This document shows, in pieces, positions 41,701 to 54,000 of a DNA stretch of 64,000 nt. The translations under genes were made by a program, and so were the position numbers. The notes under the pieces were generated by a model. That model was not told the origin of the DNA and searched no databases. It saw only the letters and a list, made by a program, of their open reading frames with translations. Within the stretch, counting starts at the first letter, position 1. Every line of letters starts with the position of its first letter. The stretch lies in assembly GCF_027244095.1 (NCBI RefSeq), contig NC_069665.1:436501-500500 (forward strand), in the 5' to 3' direction. This stretch comes from Hemicordylus capensis. Taxonomy: Eukaryota; Chordata; Lepidosauria; Squamata; Cordylidae.

Positions 41701-44700
41701 CCTCCCGGAGGACGGCGCTGGGGAGACGGCAGGACATCGGGCAGGGGCTTCTGGCCAGCACCCGGGTCCTGGGGGCCCAGCCTGCCTCTCCTGCTGAAGA
41801 ACTCCTCCTTCCGGTGGGGTTGCCCGGCATGTCCCGTCAGGAGGAGTGCCCGGCTGGGCCGGAGAGCAAGCCCACCCCGGCTGGAGGCCTCTCTGGCCAT
41901 CTGGAAGCCGCCCCGCATTTGGGGCTGCCCAAAAGGCCGTAGTGCCCCGGGACGTGGTGGGCTGGGAGAGAAGCAGCGAGGCCCCCCCCCCCCGCCTTGG
42001 GCTCAGCGTGTGGGGGGGAGGGGCGGGGCGGTGTTACCGGGCTCAAGGGAGGAGGGTCCGGAGCGTGTCCAGTCACAGAGGCGCCCTTGAGAAGAGCCCC
42101 TGGCTCAGTGGGCTGCCGAGAAGTCGGCTGGAGGCGCCCCGGCTGGCCAGAATGCCGGGTGGGCCCCACGGGGGGGGGCAGGGGGGGCTGCTATTCTTCT
42201 TGCCCCCCCCAGGTTCACTTCAGAGCTGCCTTCTGTCTAATTAGGCCTTTTCATGCGGGCGGGGGGGGAGATGGGGAGTGTCTGGCTTTAAAGGTGGCCA
42301 CACAGACCCTCCGAGCATCCTCAGCGTTGAGCCTCGGCCTGCGGTGCGGGAGGGGAGGGAGCCTCGTGGCACCGCTGGGGGGCAGCCGGCTGCAGCTCTT
42401 GCTGGCGGGGGGTGGGGGGGCGGCTGCTGCCACCGCCTGGCTCGCCCCAGCTCTGTTGGCCCTGGGGGGCTGGCGTGGGGGGGGGCACTGCATGGCTAGC
42501 ACCCTGCCTTGTCTGGCAGAGGGTGGTGGCGCGCCCCTGCGGGTCTCATGGCGAGGGGCAGTGCTGGCTTGGAGGGGAAGCCCTAACCCCCTGGGCTGTG
42601 CCTCGCGCCTGTTGGTGTTTGTCTCCTGAGCGTCTCTACTGCCTCATACACCAATCTCTGGGTGCCTTCCCGGCTCGAACACAAACGGCAACGACAACAT
42701 TACGTTCTGTCCAACAGTTTAAAACAACCCCCCGTCACGAGCTGCAGAGCCTGACGAAATGGGGGCCTTTCCCGATGTTGCTTGAAGGCACGGCTCGTTG
42801 CCCGGCTGCCTCGGCTGCTCTGCTCTGGTGTGCCAAGCAAGCGGCCCAAAGCATGGCCCGGCTTCCCTCCTCCTCCTCCTCCTCCTTTCCTCCGGGGGCC
42901 GAGCGGAGGCTGCTGGGCCTTCCAAGGCTGTGCTGGGGTTGAGTCTGCAGGCGGGGCCCTCTGGCTGCAGGGAGTGGCTCTGTCCCCGGCGGCACCCGGG
43001 CGCCTCCTTCGCTGTGCGGGCGCAAGTGCTGGGCGCAGGCCGGCCTCGGACGCCCCCCCGCAGGCACAGGCTGCTGCACAGTCCTGCAGGAGGCCGCCTG
43101 GCCTTCTGAGGCCGGCCTGAGCGTGCCCCATGCTGGCGCCTTGCCCAGGCGTGGGGCCTGCTTGACTGTGGCCTCTTGGCGTCACTTCCGGGGGCAGCCT
43201 GCTCCGTTGCTCCCCTGCCTTCGGGAGCATCTTCTGCAGACTCCCCCTCGGGAGGCAGGGGACTCTGGCTGGAGCACAGCGGGGCCCTTTCCTCGGTGGA
43301 GCTCCTGCCCGGCGGCTCGTGATGCTCTGGTCACCTGCTCCCCCTCCCCCCGGGGGGGGGGGGGGGGCTGGCGGCCTGCCATGCTGCTCATGCTGGTGTC
43401 TTGTGTCCCCAGGCCTACCTGGAGTCCTTCTACAAGTTCTGCAAGACCCTGGGTGGCACCACTGCAGAGGCCATGTGCCCCATCTTGGAGGTAGGCAGAG
43501 CTTGGACGGAGGCCCTGCCCTCGCCTTGCCTGGTTGGCGCAGCCCCTCCGGGGGTGGGGTGGGGGGCTGCGTCCTGCTTGCCACCGTTTGCCCAGGAGGT
43601 CCCACTCCCAGGCTCAGGGAAGCCTTCTCTGCCTTTCTTTGGGAGGTCTGCCAAAGTGCCACCTTGAGCATTCTCTGAACATAATAATCAACAGCTTTAT
43701 TTAATCTAGCAGGGAGAATATTTGAGTTTGGGATTCCTTTTCTAGCTCATAGAAAGTTGTCGCTACTCTTTTCTGTAGCCTGGAAACTGTTTCTGAAGGG
43801 CCCCAGCAGATTCTGCACTGTCCTTGCGTTTCCTTGCTTAGCAGGCCAAATGGTAGTCGGGGCGGTGCTTGATCAGCACGGGAGGACCCTGGCTCTCAAA
43901 GGCAGCCTTGATCTTCTGGAGCCGTCATTCATGGATGGACCAGAATTCTTGGATGCTGCTCGGGCAGGGCTCTTTCTCCCCCCCCCCCCCGGCCACAGGG
44001 CCTCCCGCCTGGAGCCCTGCTGAATGAAGGCAGCCCTGGGACTGCGGCCCCTTGGCGGAGGAAAGAGGACAGCCGCCCCGACACCCTGCCAGGTCTGAAG
44101 AAAAGGTGCCGCTCTCCAGGCTGGCGGCCCTTGACAGCCCTCTCCTCCCTCCCTGCAGTTTGAGGCTGACAGAAGAGCCTTCATCATCACCATCAACTCG
44201 TTTGGCACAGAGCTCTCCAAGGAGGACCGGGCCAAGCTCTTCCCCCACTGTGGGAAGCTCTACCCGGAGGGCCTGGCGCAGCTGGCCCGGGCCGATGACT
44301 ACGAGCAGGTCAAAGCGGTGGCCGACTACTACCCCGTAAGTGGGGGGAGGGCTTGCTCCATAGTTTGGGACCCTCCGGCCAGTCGTGGGGGGAGGGGACG
44401 GGGCTCCACTGCAGGGCAGCCCCCTGAGGAGGAGGCCCGGCTCCCTCCCCTCCCACGGGGCTCGCAGTGCTGATGGCCTTGGGCTGGCGCCGCCTTCAGC
44501 GGTGGTGGGGTGGGGGGCTTCTGAGCATTGGGGCTGGGGCCGCACCTTCCTCCGTCTTGGTACTCCCCACCTCCCGGTCCTCTGAACAAGGGGAGAGGTG
44601 GGTTTCCGGCAACAAGCACCCGGCATGCTGTGTCCGGTGGCTGCTCTTCTGACGCCAGCCTGCTGGTGCCCCGTCTCAAAGCTCTTGGACTTCCAGGCGG

Positions 44701-46578
44701 TGCCCCCTCTAAGAGGGATTCCCAGATGTTGCTGACTGCAACTCCAGCGGCAATGGATTTTGCTTGGGGGTTCTGGGAGTTGTCGTCAACAACATCTGGG
44801 AAACCCTCTTAGAGGGAGCACTGATTCCAGGGGCGTTTCTTGGGGCGTTTCATCTTCTCGCCTGGGCAGGGACTGCTGTGCCCCCTGTGAGAGTGTCACG
44901 CAGGCGCCTTCCCCTGTTCCCATGGGGGCTGGCATCGCTGGCAGTGGTGACCCCCACCCTAGCCAGCCTGTGCTTGTGCCGCTTGGTAAACCTTTTCAGT
45001 GGGTTGCTTTGGCGAAGCTCCTCAGCAGCTGTTCTGCTGTGCCCCCTTTTTCAAAGCGCGTATCTGAGCAAGCCCCCCCATACGGGGAGGGCAATCGCCC
45101 CATTTGTCCTGGTCTGCAGCTGCGCTCTTGCTCTCCTCCATCTCCACTGTGGGGAAGAGCCAGACGATGGTCAGCGGGGAGAGAGAAGGGAAAGGAGCTG
45201 CCCAGTGGCTGCCTCCACCCTTGGGAGCCGGGGGCCCTGCGGGGAGGCTGGCAAGGGCTCTCTCTCTCTGGCTGAGCGCGGTGCGCCATCTCCGCTCTTC
45301 CCCTCCAGGAATATAAGCTGCTGTTTGAAGGCGCTGGGAGCAACCCTGGAGACAAGACCCTGGAGGACCGGTTCTTTGAGCACGAGGTGAGCAGCCCCGA
45401 TCGCTGGGATGGTGCGGTAGTTGCCCTCGGAGGTTGGCCAGCAGATGGCCACCAGGTTGGCCCAGAAGGCCACCTGCCTCGAAGCCCAGCCGCCTCCCCC
45501 GCCCCCAGCCGCTCCTCGGAAGTGGCCACTGAGCCTCCCTGGCTTGCGGCCTTTTTTCTCTGGGCTGGGTTGAGACTGCAGGCATGCAACTGGGGGGCAG
45601 GCAGCCCTGGCTGCGGGGGCGGGGGGAGGAGAGCTGTTGGGCCAGCAAGGGGCACCACGCAGGTGCCTCGGGCTCTGCCCATCCCTGGGCACTTGCCCCG
45701 TCCAGGAGGTGTCTCTGCAGGCTGAGCTGGAAGCCGAGTGGGGGGAGGCCAGCCCAAGTGGCCCTGCGTCTGGCAGGTGGGGCCCACTCCTGCGTGGGGG
45801 GTGTGCTTGCTCGGCCCTGCTGCCCGCCCCACGCGGCCCTGCGGAGGGACTGCTGACTCCCTCTGCCTCCGCCGTGGCAGCTGCAGCCCGGAGGAGAGCC
45901 CTGCGGAGCTCCCAGGCCTGGGTGTTGCTGGGGCTGGTCTCCACCGAGGCCTCCCAGGGAAGAGGCCTCCGTGTTGTCCAGATGGGCCGCCCCGGGGGCC
46001 TGGCGCCTCTGTGCAGGGTCCCCCCCCCACCACCACCACCACCACCACGCCTTCCCTCCAGCGGGGGAGGACTGCACAGGGCCCCAGGGGCCACCGTCCC
46101 CCCCCCCCTCGCAGTGGAGCCACCGACCCGGGGGCCAAGCGGGGTGCTGCACGTGGCCTCTGCCTCGGGGACGCTGCCCGCAAGGCGAGAAGGGGGGAGA
46201 GTGGCAGCGTGGCTTCATGGGGCTTCCCCGGGAGTGCTCTGGGTCCTGGCAAGGGGGTGCCCCCGAGGCTGCCTTCCCCCTCCGGGACACAGGTGTGGGG
46301 CGTTCAACCAGAGGGGGCTTCCCCGCTTCTGGGACGGGGGCTGAGACGCTTCCGCCGCTCCCCGAGGGCGGGTGGGGGGGGTGCAGCCAGGCCCACGGGA
46401 CGTCTGCTCCGCACAGGTGAAGCTGAACAAGCTGGCGTTCCTGAACCAGTTCCACTTCGGCGTCTTCTACGCTTTCGTGAAGCTGAAGGAGCAGGAATGC
46501 CGCAACATCGTCTGGATCGCCGAGTGCATCGCCCAGCGCCACCGCGCCAAGATCGACAACTACATCCCCATCTTCTGA
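29563..46578 (+). CDS. ATP6V0D1: ATP6V0D1, V-type proton ATPase subunit d1 (eight exons, complete)
   Basis: Exons are 29563-29704, 37605-37776, 40941-41119, 41502-41581, 43413-43490, 44159-44335, 45309-45386 and 46417-46578. All have GT/AG introns with matching phases and give 355 residues (human: 351). Subunit d1 belongs to the membrane Vo sector of the V-ATPase; it sits on the c-ring and couples it to the central stalk subunits D and F, so that ATP hydrolysis drives proton pumping into lysosomes, endosomes and other compartments. The protein is nearly identical to the human one from [20 protein letters not shown] to the C-terminus IDNYIPIF. The N-terminus reads [16 protein letters not shown] instead of MSFFPELYFNVD, four residues longer. 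Intron 1 is the largest (7.9 kb). It is convergent with HSD11B2, as in human. Confidence 0.97.
29956..30024 (+). repeat. (GTGTT)n pentanucleotide array
   Basis: About fourteen near-perfect units, preceded by a GT run. Intron 1 of ATP6V0D1. Confidence 0.95.
31535..31810 (-). repeat. gggcggtata-family tail and adjoining SINE remnant
   Basis: 31535-31610 is the reverse of the tail seen at 11.7 and 16.5 kb ('accgcccactccgaagact'). 31640-31710 carries 'ggtggccttgggccagccac' and 'cctgttgtgagg', common blocks of squamate tRNA-type SINEs. Confidence 0.55.
31832..32125 (-). repeat. 5S-Sauria-like SINE, near full length
   Basis: Antisense copy from tail ('actgagtcagaccctggg') through body to the 5S-like head ('gaccctgcttagctaagg'). 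Intron 1 of ATP6V0D1. Confidence 0.8.
37605..37776 (+). CDS. ATP6V0D1: ATP6V0D1 exon 2
   Basis: Residues 48-104 plus two bases ([20 protein letters not shown] to FLDFIT). Acceptor cccgttgcag, donor ATCAC|GTAAGT. Confidence 0.97.
40941..41119 (+). CDS. ATP6V0D1: ATP6V0D1 exon 3
   Basis: Residues 105-164 plus one base ([20 protein letters not shown] to ILVDTPL). Acceptor ttccttccag, donor CTCG|GTGAGG. Confidence 0.97.
41349..41416. mobile_element. hAT-type MITE fragment (gggagttgtagtcc palindrome)
   Basis: 'actaggactcccatcatcc' and 'gatgggagtcgtagtcc' form an inverted pair in ATP6V0D1 intron 3. Related palindromes lie at 51672-51779 and 60318-60420. Confidence 0.6.
41502..41581 (+). CDS. ATP6V0D1: ATP6V0D1 exon 4
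   Basis: Residues 165-191 ([17 protein letters not shown] to NTLYK). Acceptor ttgtcctccag, donor AAG|GTAGGT. Confidence 0.97.
43413..43490 (+). CDS. ATP6V0D1: ATP6V0D1 exon 5
   Basis: Residues 192-217 ([20 protein letters not shown] to PILE). Acceptor gtgtccccag, donor GAG|GTAGGC. The intron before it carries a G run at about 43350-43367. Confidence 0.97.
44159..44335 (+). CDS. ATP6V0D1: ATP6V0D1 exon 6
   Basis: Residues 218-276 ([20 protein letters not shown] to VADYYP). Acceptor ctccctgcag, donor CCCC|GTAAGT. Confidence 0.97.
44698..44823. mobile_element. hAT-type MITE with long inverted ends, intron 6
   Basis: The 126-bp element has arms of about 35 bp (CCCTCTAAGAGGGATTCCC and its inverted partner ending 'cttagagggagcactg'). 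It is flanked by an 8-bp duplication with one difference (CTTCCAGG at 44690-44697, ATTCCAGG at 44824-44831). Confidence 0.8.
45309..45386 (+). CDS. ATP6V0D1: ATP6V0D1 exon 7
   Basis: Residues 277-302 ([20 protein letters not shown] to EHE). Acceptor cttcccctccag, donor GAG|GTGAGC. Confidence 0.97.
46417..46578 (+). CDS. ATP6V0D1: ATP6V0D1 exon 8
   Basis: Residues 303-355 and stop TGA ([20 protein letters not shown] to KIDNYIPIF). Acceptor ctccgcacag. Confidence 0.97.
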   Translation: MKLNKLAFLNQFHFGVFYAFVKLKEQECRNIVWIAECIAQRHRAKIDNYIPIF

Positions 46579-47815
46579 GGGTGTCTGCACTCCAGCCAGC
46601 AGGCATCCCTTGCGGTTCCTCGCCAGCCAGCCTCTCTCTCCCTCGCTCCGGTGTCTTTGGGGGCGGGCCTGAGGGAGCCTGCCTTGGGAAGGTCCCCCCC
46701 CGCCGCTGCGTTGTAACGTGCGTGTGTGTGTGTGTGTTTGTGTAGAGCAGCCACAGCTGTTCGGTGTCTCTCGAGTGGAGTCTCTGCTGCAGAGGAAGGA
46801 TCCCTGGCCTGCACGGTGCCCCTCGGCATGGCCCTGGCCGGGCATCCATCCGGCACAGCGTCACGGCCCTCGGCAGGCAGGCGGGCAGGCAGGCGGGGAC
46901 TGTGGCATGCGTGAGCATCCGTCCATCTCCGTAAGACTTGTCCCTCTGGCAATGGCTGTGTGGCAAGCTGAAGCCACTTCCCCCAGGGAGCCCCCTGAAT
47001 GCCAGTGGGGGGGGGCGGGGGCTGGCTGGCCGGCCGGCCGGCCTCCTGTAGAGGACGCTTGCTGGACTTCCCTTCTTGCAGGCTCCTCAAGGAAAGGGCC
47101 AGCACACTTGGGCGTGCAGTGCAGGTGTGCCCCTCGCGTCGGCCCTTTGCCACTTGGTTGATGCTCCTTTGGCCCTGGCCTTGCCTGCCCCTTGCCCTGT
47201 CAGTGCCCCCAGAGAGGCGGCCCCATTGAAAAGCTGCTCCTCGAAGGAGGTGCCAGGCAAGGGCTTGTGACACAAGGCGGACGTGGTTTCGGCTGCTTTC
47301 CGGCTCATCCCTGGAAGTGGAAGTCGCTCTGCCCTGCCTGGCCCCTGAGCTGGGATGCAGAGGTGTCCCCCCCCCCCCCGCTTTCAGCCTGGGTGATGGT
47401 CATCGGAGTGCTGAGAGTTCCAAAATCAAGCCCAGTTTTATCTTGGTCTGTCTTGTTGTTATTTAGCAAGCTTCTGGGCAGGGCCTGGGGGCAGTGGACG
47501 CTTCCTGGGATTTTGGAAGGGATCTTCTTGTTTCCCCTCCTTTGGAGCTGCCTGCTGTCCCCCAGAGGGCCACCTCTTTGACACGGGCCGCTCTTGGTTG
47601 AGCAAAAGGTTCCCCAGGCCACAGTGCTGTGAGTTCCACCAACCTCTGCCCACTGCCCCCCCCCTGCAGCTCTGGCTCCTTCCATTCCAAGTGCATCTGT
47701 CCAGCCTGCCCAGGCTCTTGTGGGCAAGGGGTGTGTGGGGTGGGGGGTGGCAAGGGCCTGGTTGTCTGTCATCTTCCTCTTCAGATGTGATAATAAATGA
47801 TCTCCCCCACGCCCT
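46579..47815 (+). other. ATP6V0D1: ATP6V0D1 3' untranslated region
   Basis: About 1.2 kb from the stop codon to just past AATAAA at 47792-47797. It holds a (TG)n run near 46720-46738. The end point is inferred from the signal. Confidence 0.65.
47792..47797 (+). promoter_or_regulatory. ATP6V0D1: ATP6V0D1 polyadenylation signal
   Basis: AATAAA within 'gataataaatgat'. First canonical signal seen after the stop codon. Confidence 0.7.
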
Positions 47816-50184
47816 CCACCTTGGCCTCTTTCTCCTGCTCCTCTTGGGGAACCCGGCCCTGCTCTCCCGGCCGGAGTCTGCGTTCCTTGGCCCAGCAGGA
47901 GAACAGCTCCTGCCCGCCAAGCGTGCCGGACTAGAAAAGGCCCCTTTGCCAGCTGGCTGAGCCTCTTCCGAAAAACCTCGTCAGCACTGCTCTGGCTGGC
48001 CCTTCCCGCAGCCAGCACCAGCAGTGGGAGCTGGGCACATGTGCCCCTCTCCTCCTCCTCCTTCTCCGTGCTTGGGGGTTGGGGTCAGAGCCCCCCACTG
48101 TGAGGTGGTCAATGCAGCCCCCCCCCCCAGTGACAGAATTCTCTGTATGTGTGTCAGTGAATTGGGGGGCAGTTGGACATCCTTGGGGAACCCAACAAAG
48201 TGCCAAGAATGTTGAGTGAAAAGGCAGGGGTGGGGGGGGGGGGCGGTAGCAGCATAACCTGAAGCGCTGCTGCTTTTTGCACTGGCCGTGTCCTTCAGTT
48301 TACATTTTCAAGGGGGGAGACAGAGGGAAGCCAGCAGGAAGTGCCCCCTGCAAAGAGCAGCAGCCCACTAAGCAGGAGAGGAGAGCTGGTCTGGTGGCAG
48401 CAAGCAGGCCTTGCCCAGGAATGGGAGACCACATGTGAGCCCTGGAAGAGATTCCCCTGAGGGGATAATGGAGCCGCCACTCTGGGAAGAGCATCTAGGT
48501 TCCCAGTTCCCTCCCTGGCAGCATCTCCAAGATCGGGCTCAGAGGATTCCTGCCAGTCTGTGAAGACAAGACTGATCTAGACGGACCAATGGGCTGACTC
48601 TGTATTTGGCAGCTTCCTATGTGTGTCCCCCCCCCCCCTCCCCAAGTGCCCGGCTCTGTCATGCAAGGTAGGTCTCCCAGGAGGGAGGGGAGAGGAGCTG
48701 CTCAAGGGGCGTGCCTCGCGGGATGGCGCTGCCCCCAGTCGGTGGCTGCGGCTGCGGCTGCTTGCTAGGCAGGCCCTGGCTGGGGCGTGCAGGGGCCGCA
48801 TCAAAGCTGCAGGCTCGCCTGGCCGTCCCAAGCACGCCCCCGACATCACAGGCAGCCCCCTTGCCGGAAATTGGCTGTGCGGCACCCAGGTGGGAAGTAC
48901 CACCCCCTCTCCCAATTGGATCCTGATCTGCTGAGGAAGGAGAGCAACAAAGCTGTTTGAAAATGGACCCCCAAGAGGTGGGCTCCCCCCCGCCCGCCGC
49001 CCCCCAGCAGCAGCAGCTCCTGGGTTTTCCTTTCTCACTTGTCTTTCTGAATGGCAGGATGTGCTCCTTCAGGGCGGGACAACCATTTGCCAGCAACCTC
49101 CGAAGTCCGCACTAAGGCGACTGGGAAGACTCGCTTCCCTCCCTAGAGGAGACTCCTCCGTGGCCTCCCTTTCCCCCCACTGCAAGCGCGGCCGACTGTC
49201 CGCTCTGACTCTTGCCCAGAGCAGGGATTGCTGCTAGCGAAAGGGGGCAGGCAGGAGCCCGCCAGGAGGGGCAAGGGGTCAGCGTGTGCCAGACCGGCGG
49301 GCGGGGCGGGGCGGGGCGGGGGAGAATGGGCTCCGAGCCCCCCCTCAGCCTGGCGCTCTCTTGCACCCTCGCCTGCCTTGCGGAGCAGTTAGGGTGAAGT
49401 GAGGAGGGGGAGGCACTTGGCCAAGCTCCTTGGAGGAAGGTCAAGCCGACAATGTAACGGCTGCAGCAGAGAAGGAGGGGGAAGTGGAGTCGGGAAGTTA
49501 TGGGGCGCTGCCCCCAGTCGTGCTTCTAGCAGCAGCACCAGAGCAAGGAAGGTGGGGTTGCCCAGGCCAGGAGGGAGAGGGGGCTTCAGTGCTTTCCTCC
49601 AGGCCCCCCCCCCCGCCTCCTTCCTTGTGCTGCACTCCTTGCCTTCACCAGGCTCACCTTCGGGGCCAGGCCTTTCATACACACACACACGGCGCCGGGG
49701 CCGGGTGGGGCCCCCTCCTCCCTCACCCTTGCCTCCCCGGGATGACCTTTCCCACAGGGGCTAGTCTATCGCGAGCATCCCTTACAGGGCCTCTGGGCCG
49801 GGCCAGCGCTAGTTAGATTTTGATGCCTCCAGCAGCCAATTGATAAGTAGCACTTTCCTTGAGACGGTATCTGAATAATGTTGATTGCAAACCAAGACTT
49901 CAATCGGCCTTCTTTGCTTGGCACTTCAGAGGGGTCCGTCCTCCTTGTCGAGCCGGGGTCTGAGGCCACGGGGGGGGGGGGGGGCTTTGGGTCCAGAAAC
50001 GAAAGGGGCCGGTGGCAGTGCTTCGGGCTGGTCCTGCCATGAGGCATGCGGGGGGGGGGGGGCTTCCTCCCTGCTCGGTGGACCAGGCCTGGCCCTGCCG
50101 TGTGAGCGGAGCAGAGCCCCCCGCCCGTCCCAACCAGACTCTGCAGCTTGTTTCAGGAGTCGCGCTACGGAGCCAAAGTACAAA
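47816..50184. other. Gap between convergent ATP6V0D1 and HSD11B2
   Basis: GC-rich with poly-C/G tracts, a 5S-Sauria SINE at 48366-48622 and a (GGGGC)n run near 49303-49320. No gene recognised. Confidence 0.6.
48366..48622 (+). repeat. 5S-Sauria-like SINE
   Basis: Sense copy: head 'gaatgggagaccacatgtga', body 'ggagccgccactctgggaag', tail 'cagtctgtgaagacaagact' to 'cagcttcctatgt'. Part of the 5S-like head is deleted relative to copy 295-603. Confidence 0.78.
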
Positions 50185-50202
50185 CACTGCATTTTACTTC
50201 CT

Positions 50203-50208
50203 TTTATT
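50203..50208 (-). promoter_or_regulatory. HSD11B2: HSD11B2 polyadenylation signal
   Basis: AATAAA on the minus strand, about 530 bp after the HSD11B2 stop codon. Confidence 0.65.
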
Positions 50209-50735
50209 TCTGAGTGACAATCGTGACCTTAAGCCTCGTGGAAAGGCTTGCTGGCCACCTGCCGGGGAGTCCTGGCCCCGCTCCGGAGACAGCCTGACTC
50301 TGCAGGCCTTGGCCCAGCTCCTCCCACGTGGAAAGGAGACGGGGGGGCGTCTAGGGCAGGAGGACTGGCAGAGTGGGCCGAGCAGCAGAGACCGGTTTGG
50401 TACAGCAGCAAGACAAGGACATTCCTGGTCCGTGAGGGCAGCAAGCCGCAAGAAAAGGCTGGCCAGCCCAGCCGAGTCCATGGAGGTATTTCACAAGGCA
50501 GCGGGGCAGAGAAGCCATCGGTGGCTGCGGGGGGGGGGGGCTGCCGTGCCCTTGTGCGAGTGCCCTGCCTCTCTGCAGGCTTGTGCCGAAGGAGCTTCTC
50601 CCAGGACTTCCTCCCCGCAGAGGCAGTGGCCCCGCACGGCCCTCCAGGACGGGCAAAGGGCGTCTCTCTAGCCGGAACCCACTTCTCAGGCCTGGAGGCA
50701 GCGGCGGCTGCTCGTTGGGGAGCCCAGCAGGTCCC

Positions 50736-51088
50736 TCACAGGCTGGGAGAAGCTTCTGGCTGCAGGGCCCGGGGCAGCGCCGGGCTGATGAAGAAGGTCT
50801 TGAGGAAGAGGTCGCGGGCCGTGTGGGGCAGGTAGTGGTGGATGAAGTACATGAGCCCCAGGCCCCTCCCCGGGTAGTACTTGGCCCGGGGCTGGGCGGA
50901 GAGGAGGGCGTCGGCGATGCTGCTCACCACGGAGCTCAGGTCCTCCACGGCCACCTTCATGAAAGCCACAAACTGCCGGTTGATCTCCTCCAGGTACTCC
51001 TCCCCGTAGGCCTCCAGCAGGTCCGGCGGCAGGGCTGCCAGCAGCTGATGCATCCGCTCCTTCCAGTAATCGGGGTTGCAAGTGAAAC
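50736..51088 (-). CDS. HSD11B2: HSD11B2 exon 5 (last)
   Basis: 116 residues and stop TGA ([16 protein letters not shown] to QPEASPSL). Acceptor tccttggcag. Confidence 0.93.
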
Positions 51089-54000
51089 CTGCCAAGGACA
51101 AGGGCGGGGGGGGGGCGGCAGAAACACTTCACCCGAGAGCCTCCCGGGGGGGACACGGACACAGGGCTGTGGTGCGGCTGCCACGGGATGCCTCTCGGAG
51201 GCCAGCCCCGCCCCTTCTAGGTCTAAACCAGCTTCTCGTCCTGATCCTGGCTGGGGAAAGCTTGAACGGGGGGGGGGCATGTGGGGGCCCCTCAGAAGCC
51301 AGGGTGGGTGTCGCTCCTCCTGCCCTCTGGTACAGCAAGAGCCCAGCCTCATGCAGCCTCCCACGTCCACCTTCGGTTTGGGAAGCAGAAGCAGCAACGC
51401 AAATCAAACAGAGACAGATTTCAGCAATTAACGTAATCTAATCAGCAAACTGGTTTGGGTGATTATTCTGAACATACAGTAGAGGGTAGGAAGCAGCGGG
51501 GTGGCGTATATGTCACAAGCGAGCAAGCCCAAGCCAGTCTCCAAAGTGCTCATGCCACTCAAGGGGACTGTGGGGGGAGGCTGGATTAACACCCCCGCGG
51601 TCCCCCCCCATAGTCTCCATCTGGGAGGGAACTCCCCCCCCCCCGCCGCCGCTAGCTGCAATTGACTAAAGCAGGGATTCCCACCCTTGGATCCCAGATT
51701 TGGCTGGACTACAACTCCCATCACCCATTGTGGCTGGGGATAATGGGAGTTGTAGTCCAGCAACATCTGGGGTTCCCACATTGTAACCCATGAAAAACTA
51801 AGTCAGCTGGGGCTAATTGTGCTTTACAGGTCCTGGGCAGGTCAGCCCCAAGCGATGTCTCTTGCCTCAGGCCCCACACTCAGCCTTCCCGCTGCCCCCA
51901 GCCACTAGCAATCGGGTCACTGATCTACTTGACAGGAGTGTTGTTAAGGAGTACAAGAGGACCAAGTGGTGGGAGCACTCTAGGAAGCACGACACAAATG
52001 CCAAGTATCTGCAGTGGGAGCGTGGCCTGGATTGAGCCATATTCCTGGAGGTTGGCTCCATTTGTGCAGAGAGGTGGCTGGTGCTTCCTCAGCCCGTGTT
52101 TTGGGCAGCAGGCACAGGGGGAACTCACTGGCCCGACGAGGAGGGGGTTCTGCGGATTTTCCTGCCGAGAGGGGGCACGGGTGCACCCCCCCCTAGACAG
52201 GGTCGCAAAGCCCCACAAGCAACTTCTACAGCTCTTGGCTCGGAAGAAGCCATCCAGAAAGGCCTCCCTCATCCTGGCAACAGAAACAGTCATCTGGCCT
52301 CATACTGTTTCGGGGAGAAGGCTGCTGCCGCACCTTTTACAAAGTCAACCCGTTATCCTGACCTTTTCTTAGAGAAACCTGGACCCCTTTCAGCTGTCTG
52401 ATGAAGAAACTTCACTCGCGGCTGAAAACAGGTAGGAGGTCCTGCCCTGCCTTGCCTTTCCCCGCCCCCTTCCTTCGAACCACTTTGGTGATCAGGGGGT
52501 GACTGTGGGGCAGGACCTCCTATCTGCTTCCAGCCACTGCAACCACGAGTGGGGCTAGCAGGTTGTGTGACCTGGGGCCAGATGCATAGCCCTGCCTTCT
52601 AGCTCATGTTTGTTTTCTTCAGACGTTGATGCGAAGGTCTGTGTAACCCTGAAACTCACTTCCGGTATTTTGCATGCTAGGAATGTGTGTCTTTCTTTTT
52701 GAAGAGGGTGGGGAAGGGCTGTGGCGAGTGCAGAAACAGGGTGCATTCTCAGAGCCCCAGAGACAGAGAGGCTTGGGCAGCATGTCTGAAAGAGGCTGAG
52801 ACAAGCAGCAAAGCAAAGGGCCCAGTTCAGACATAAACCACATTACACCCTGATTCAGCCATCCACAAAAAAGTCCCCCCACCCCCGTTTCTTCTTTGCA
52901 CAAGAGAGTGAAAACACCCAAGTTCACTTTAGAACCAACCCCGACAGACCATTGGTCCATCTAGCTCAATATTATCTTCTACACTGACTGGCAGCAACTT
53001 CTCCAGAGTTCCAGGCACGGCAGAAGCCTCTCCCAGCCCTACCCGGAGAGGCTGCCAGGAGCGAATCTGGGGCCTTCTGCATGCAAAGCAGATGCTCGAC
53101 CACCACGCTACGGCCCCATAATGTGCAGAGGTCACATGTAGCCACCCATCCAAATGCAAACCAATGTGGACCCTGCTTAGCAAAGAGGACCCTGCTTCAC
53201 ACTCGCTTCTGCAAGACCAGCTCTCCATCAGGGTGGGAATGGCGGTCTGGCAGAACAAACCAGGATCAAAACCGGATTTGGCATCCTGGTCTGCTAACAA
53301 ACTAGTCTCCTACGGAAGCTCATGTCGACATGGGGCTGTGGAGAGGACAGAGAAATGCTCCCCCCCACCCGCCCCACCCCTGCCACTCCCAGCATCACCA
53401 CTTACCCGTTTTGAAGTAGCCGGGGAAGATGACGCTCACCCGGATCCCCCAGGGGGCCAGTTCACAGCGGAAGGTGTCCATCAGGAGGCTGAGGGCTGCC
53501 TTGGAGGCTCCGTAGGCAGCTAGGCAGGGGTACGGCATGTTCCCTGGCAGGGGGAGAAGGAGGCGGAGGAGGAGGAGGCAGGGAGCGGGCTGCCCCCCCC
53601 ATCTGGCTCCCAGGGGGTGCAAGCACACCTCGTCCCCAACCAGCCCCTTCAGTGCGCAGGCACTAGCCAGGTCTCCCTTTTGCCTTCGGGGAGAGGGGGG
53701 CAGAGGCTTCCTCCCCCCCCCCGGCTCTTTCTGCCGGACTGCAACCCCCTGGAGCCATCTGCAAATGCAGATCCTGTGGTGTGGGGGCTGCAGATGCCAT
53801 AGCCCAAGAAATCACAGCACTGGGCACCACAGTTCTCTCTGCCTTTCCCCAACTTTCACCTTAGGAAAAGTATGTTTCTAGTCCTCAAGGTTGCTGGGGA
53901 AAGCTTGCAATATGCAGACAGCATCGAAAAATCCAGTGAGGAGCAGAAACAACCATCATTTTAAAGGGAGCTCAAAGGGAGCTGAGAAGAGCAGCATCAC

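Noticed and set aside
45022-46845. 607-codon minus-strand open frame across ATP6V0D1 exons 7-8
   Set aside because: Antisense shadow of GC-rich introns and conserved exons.
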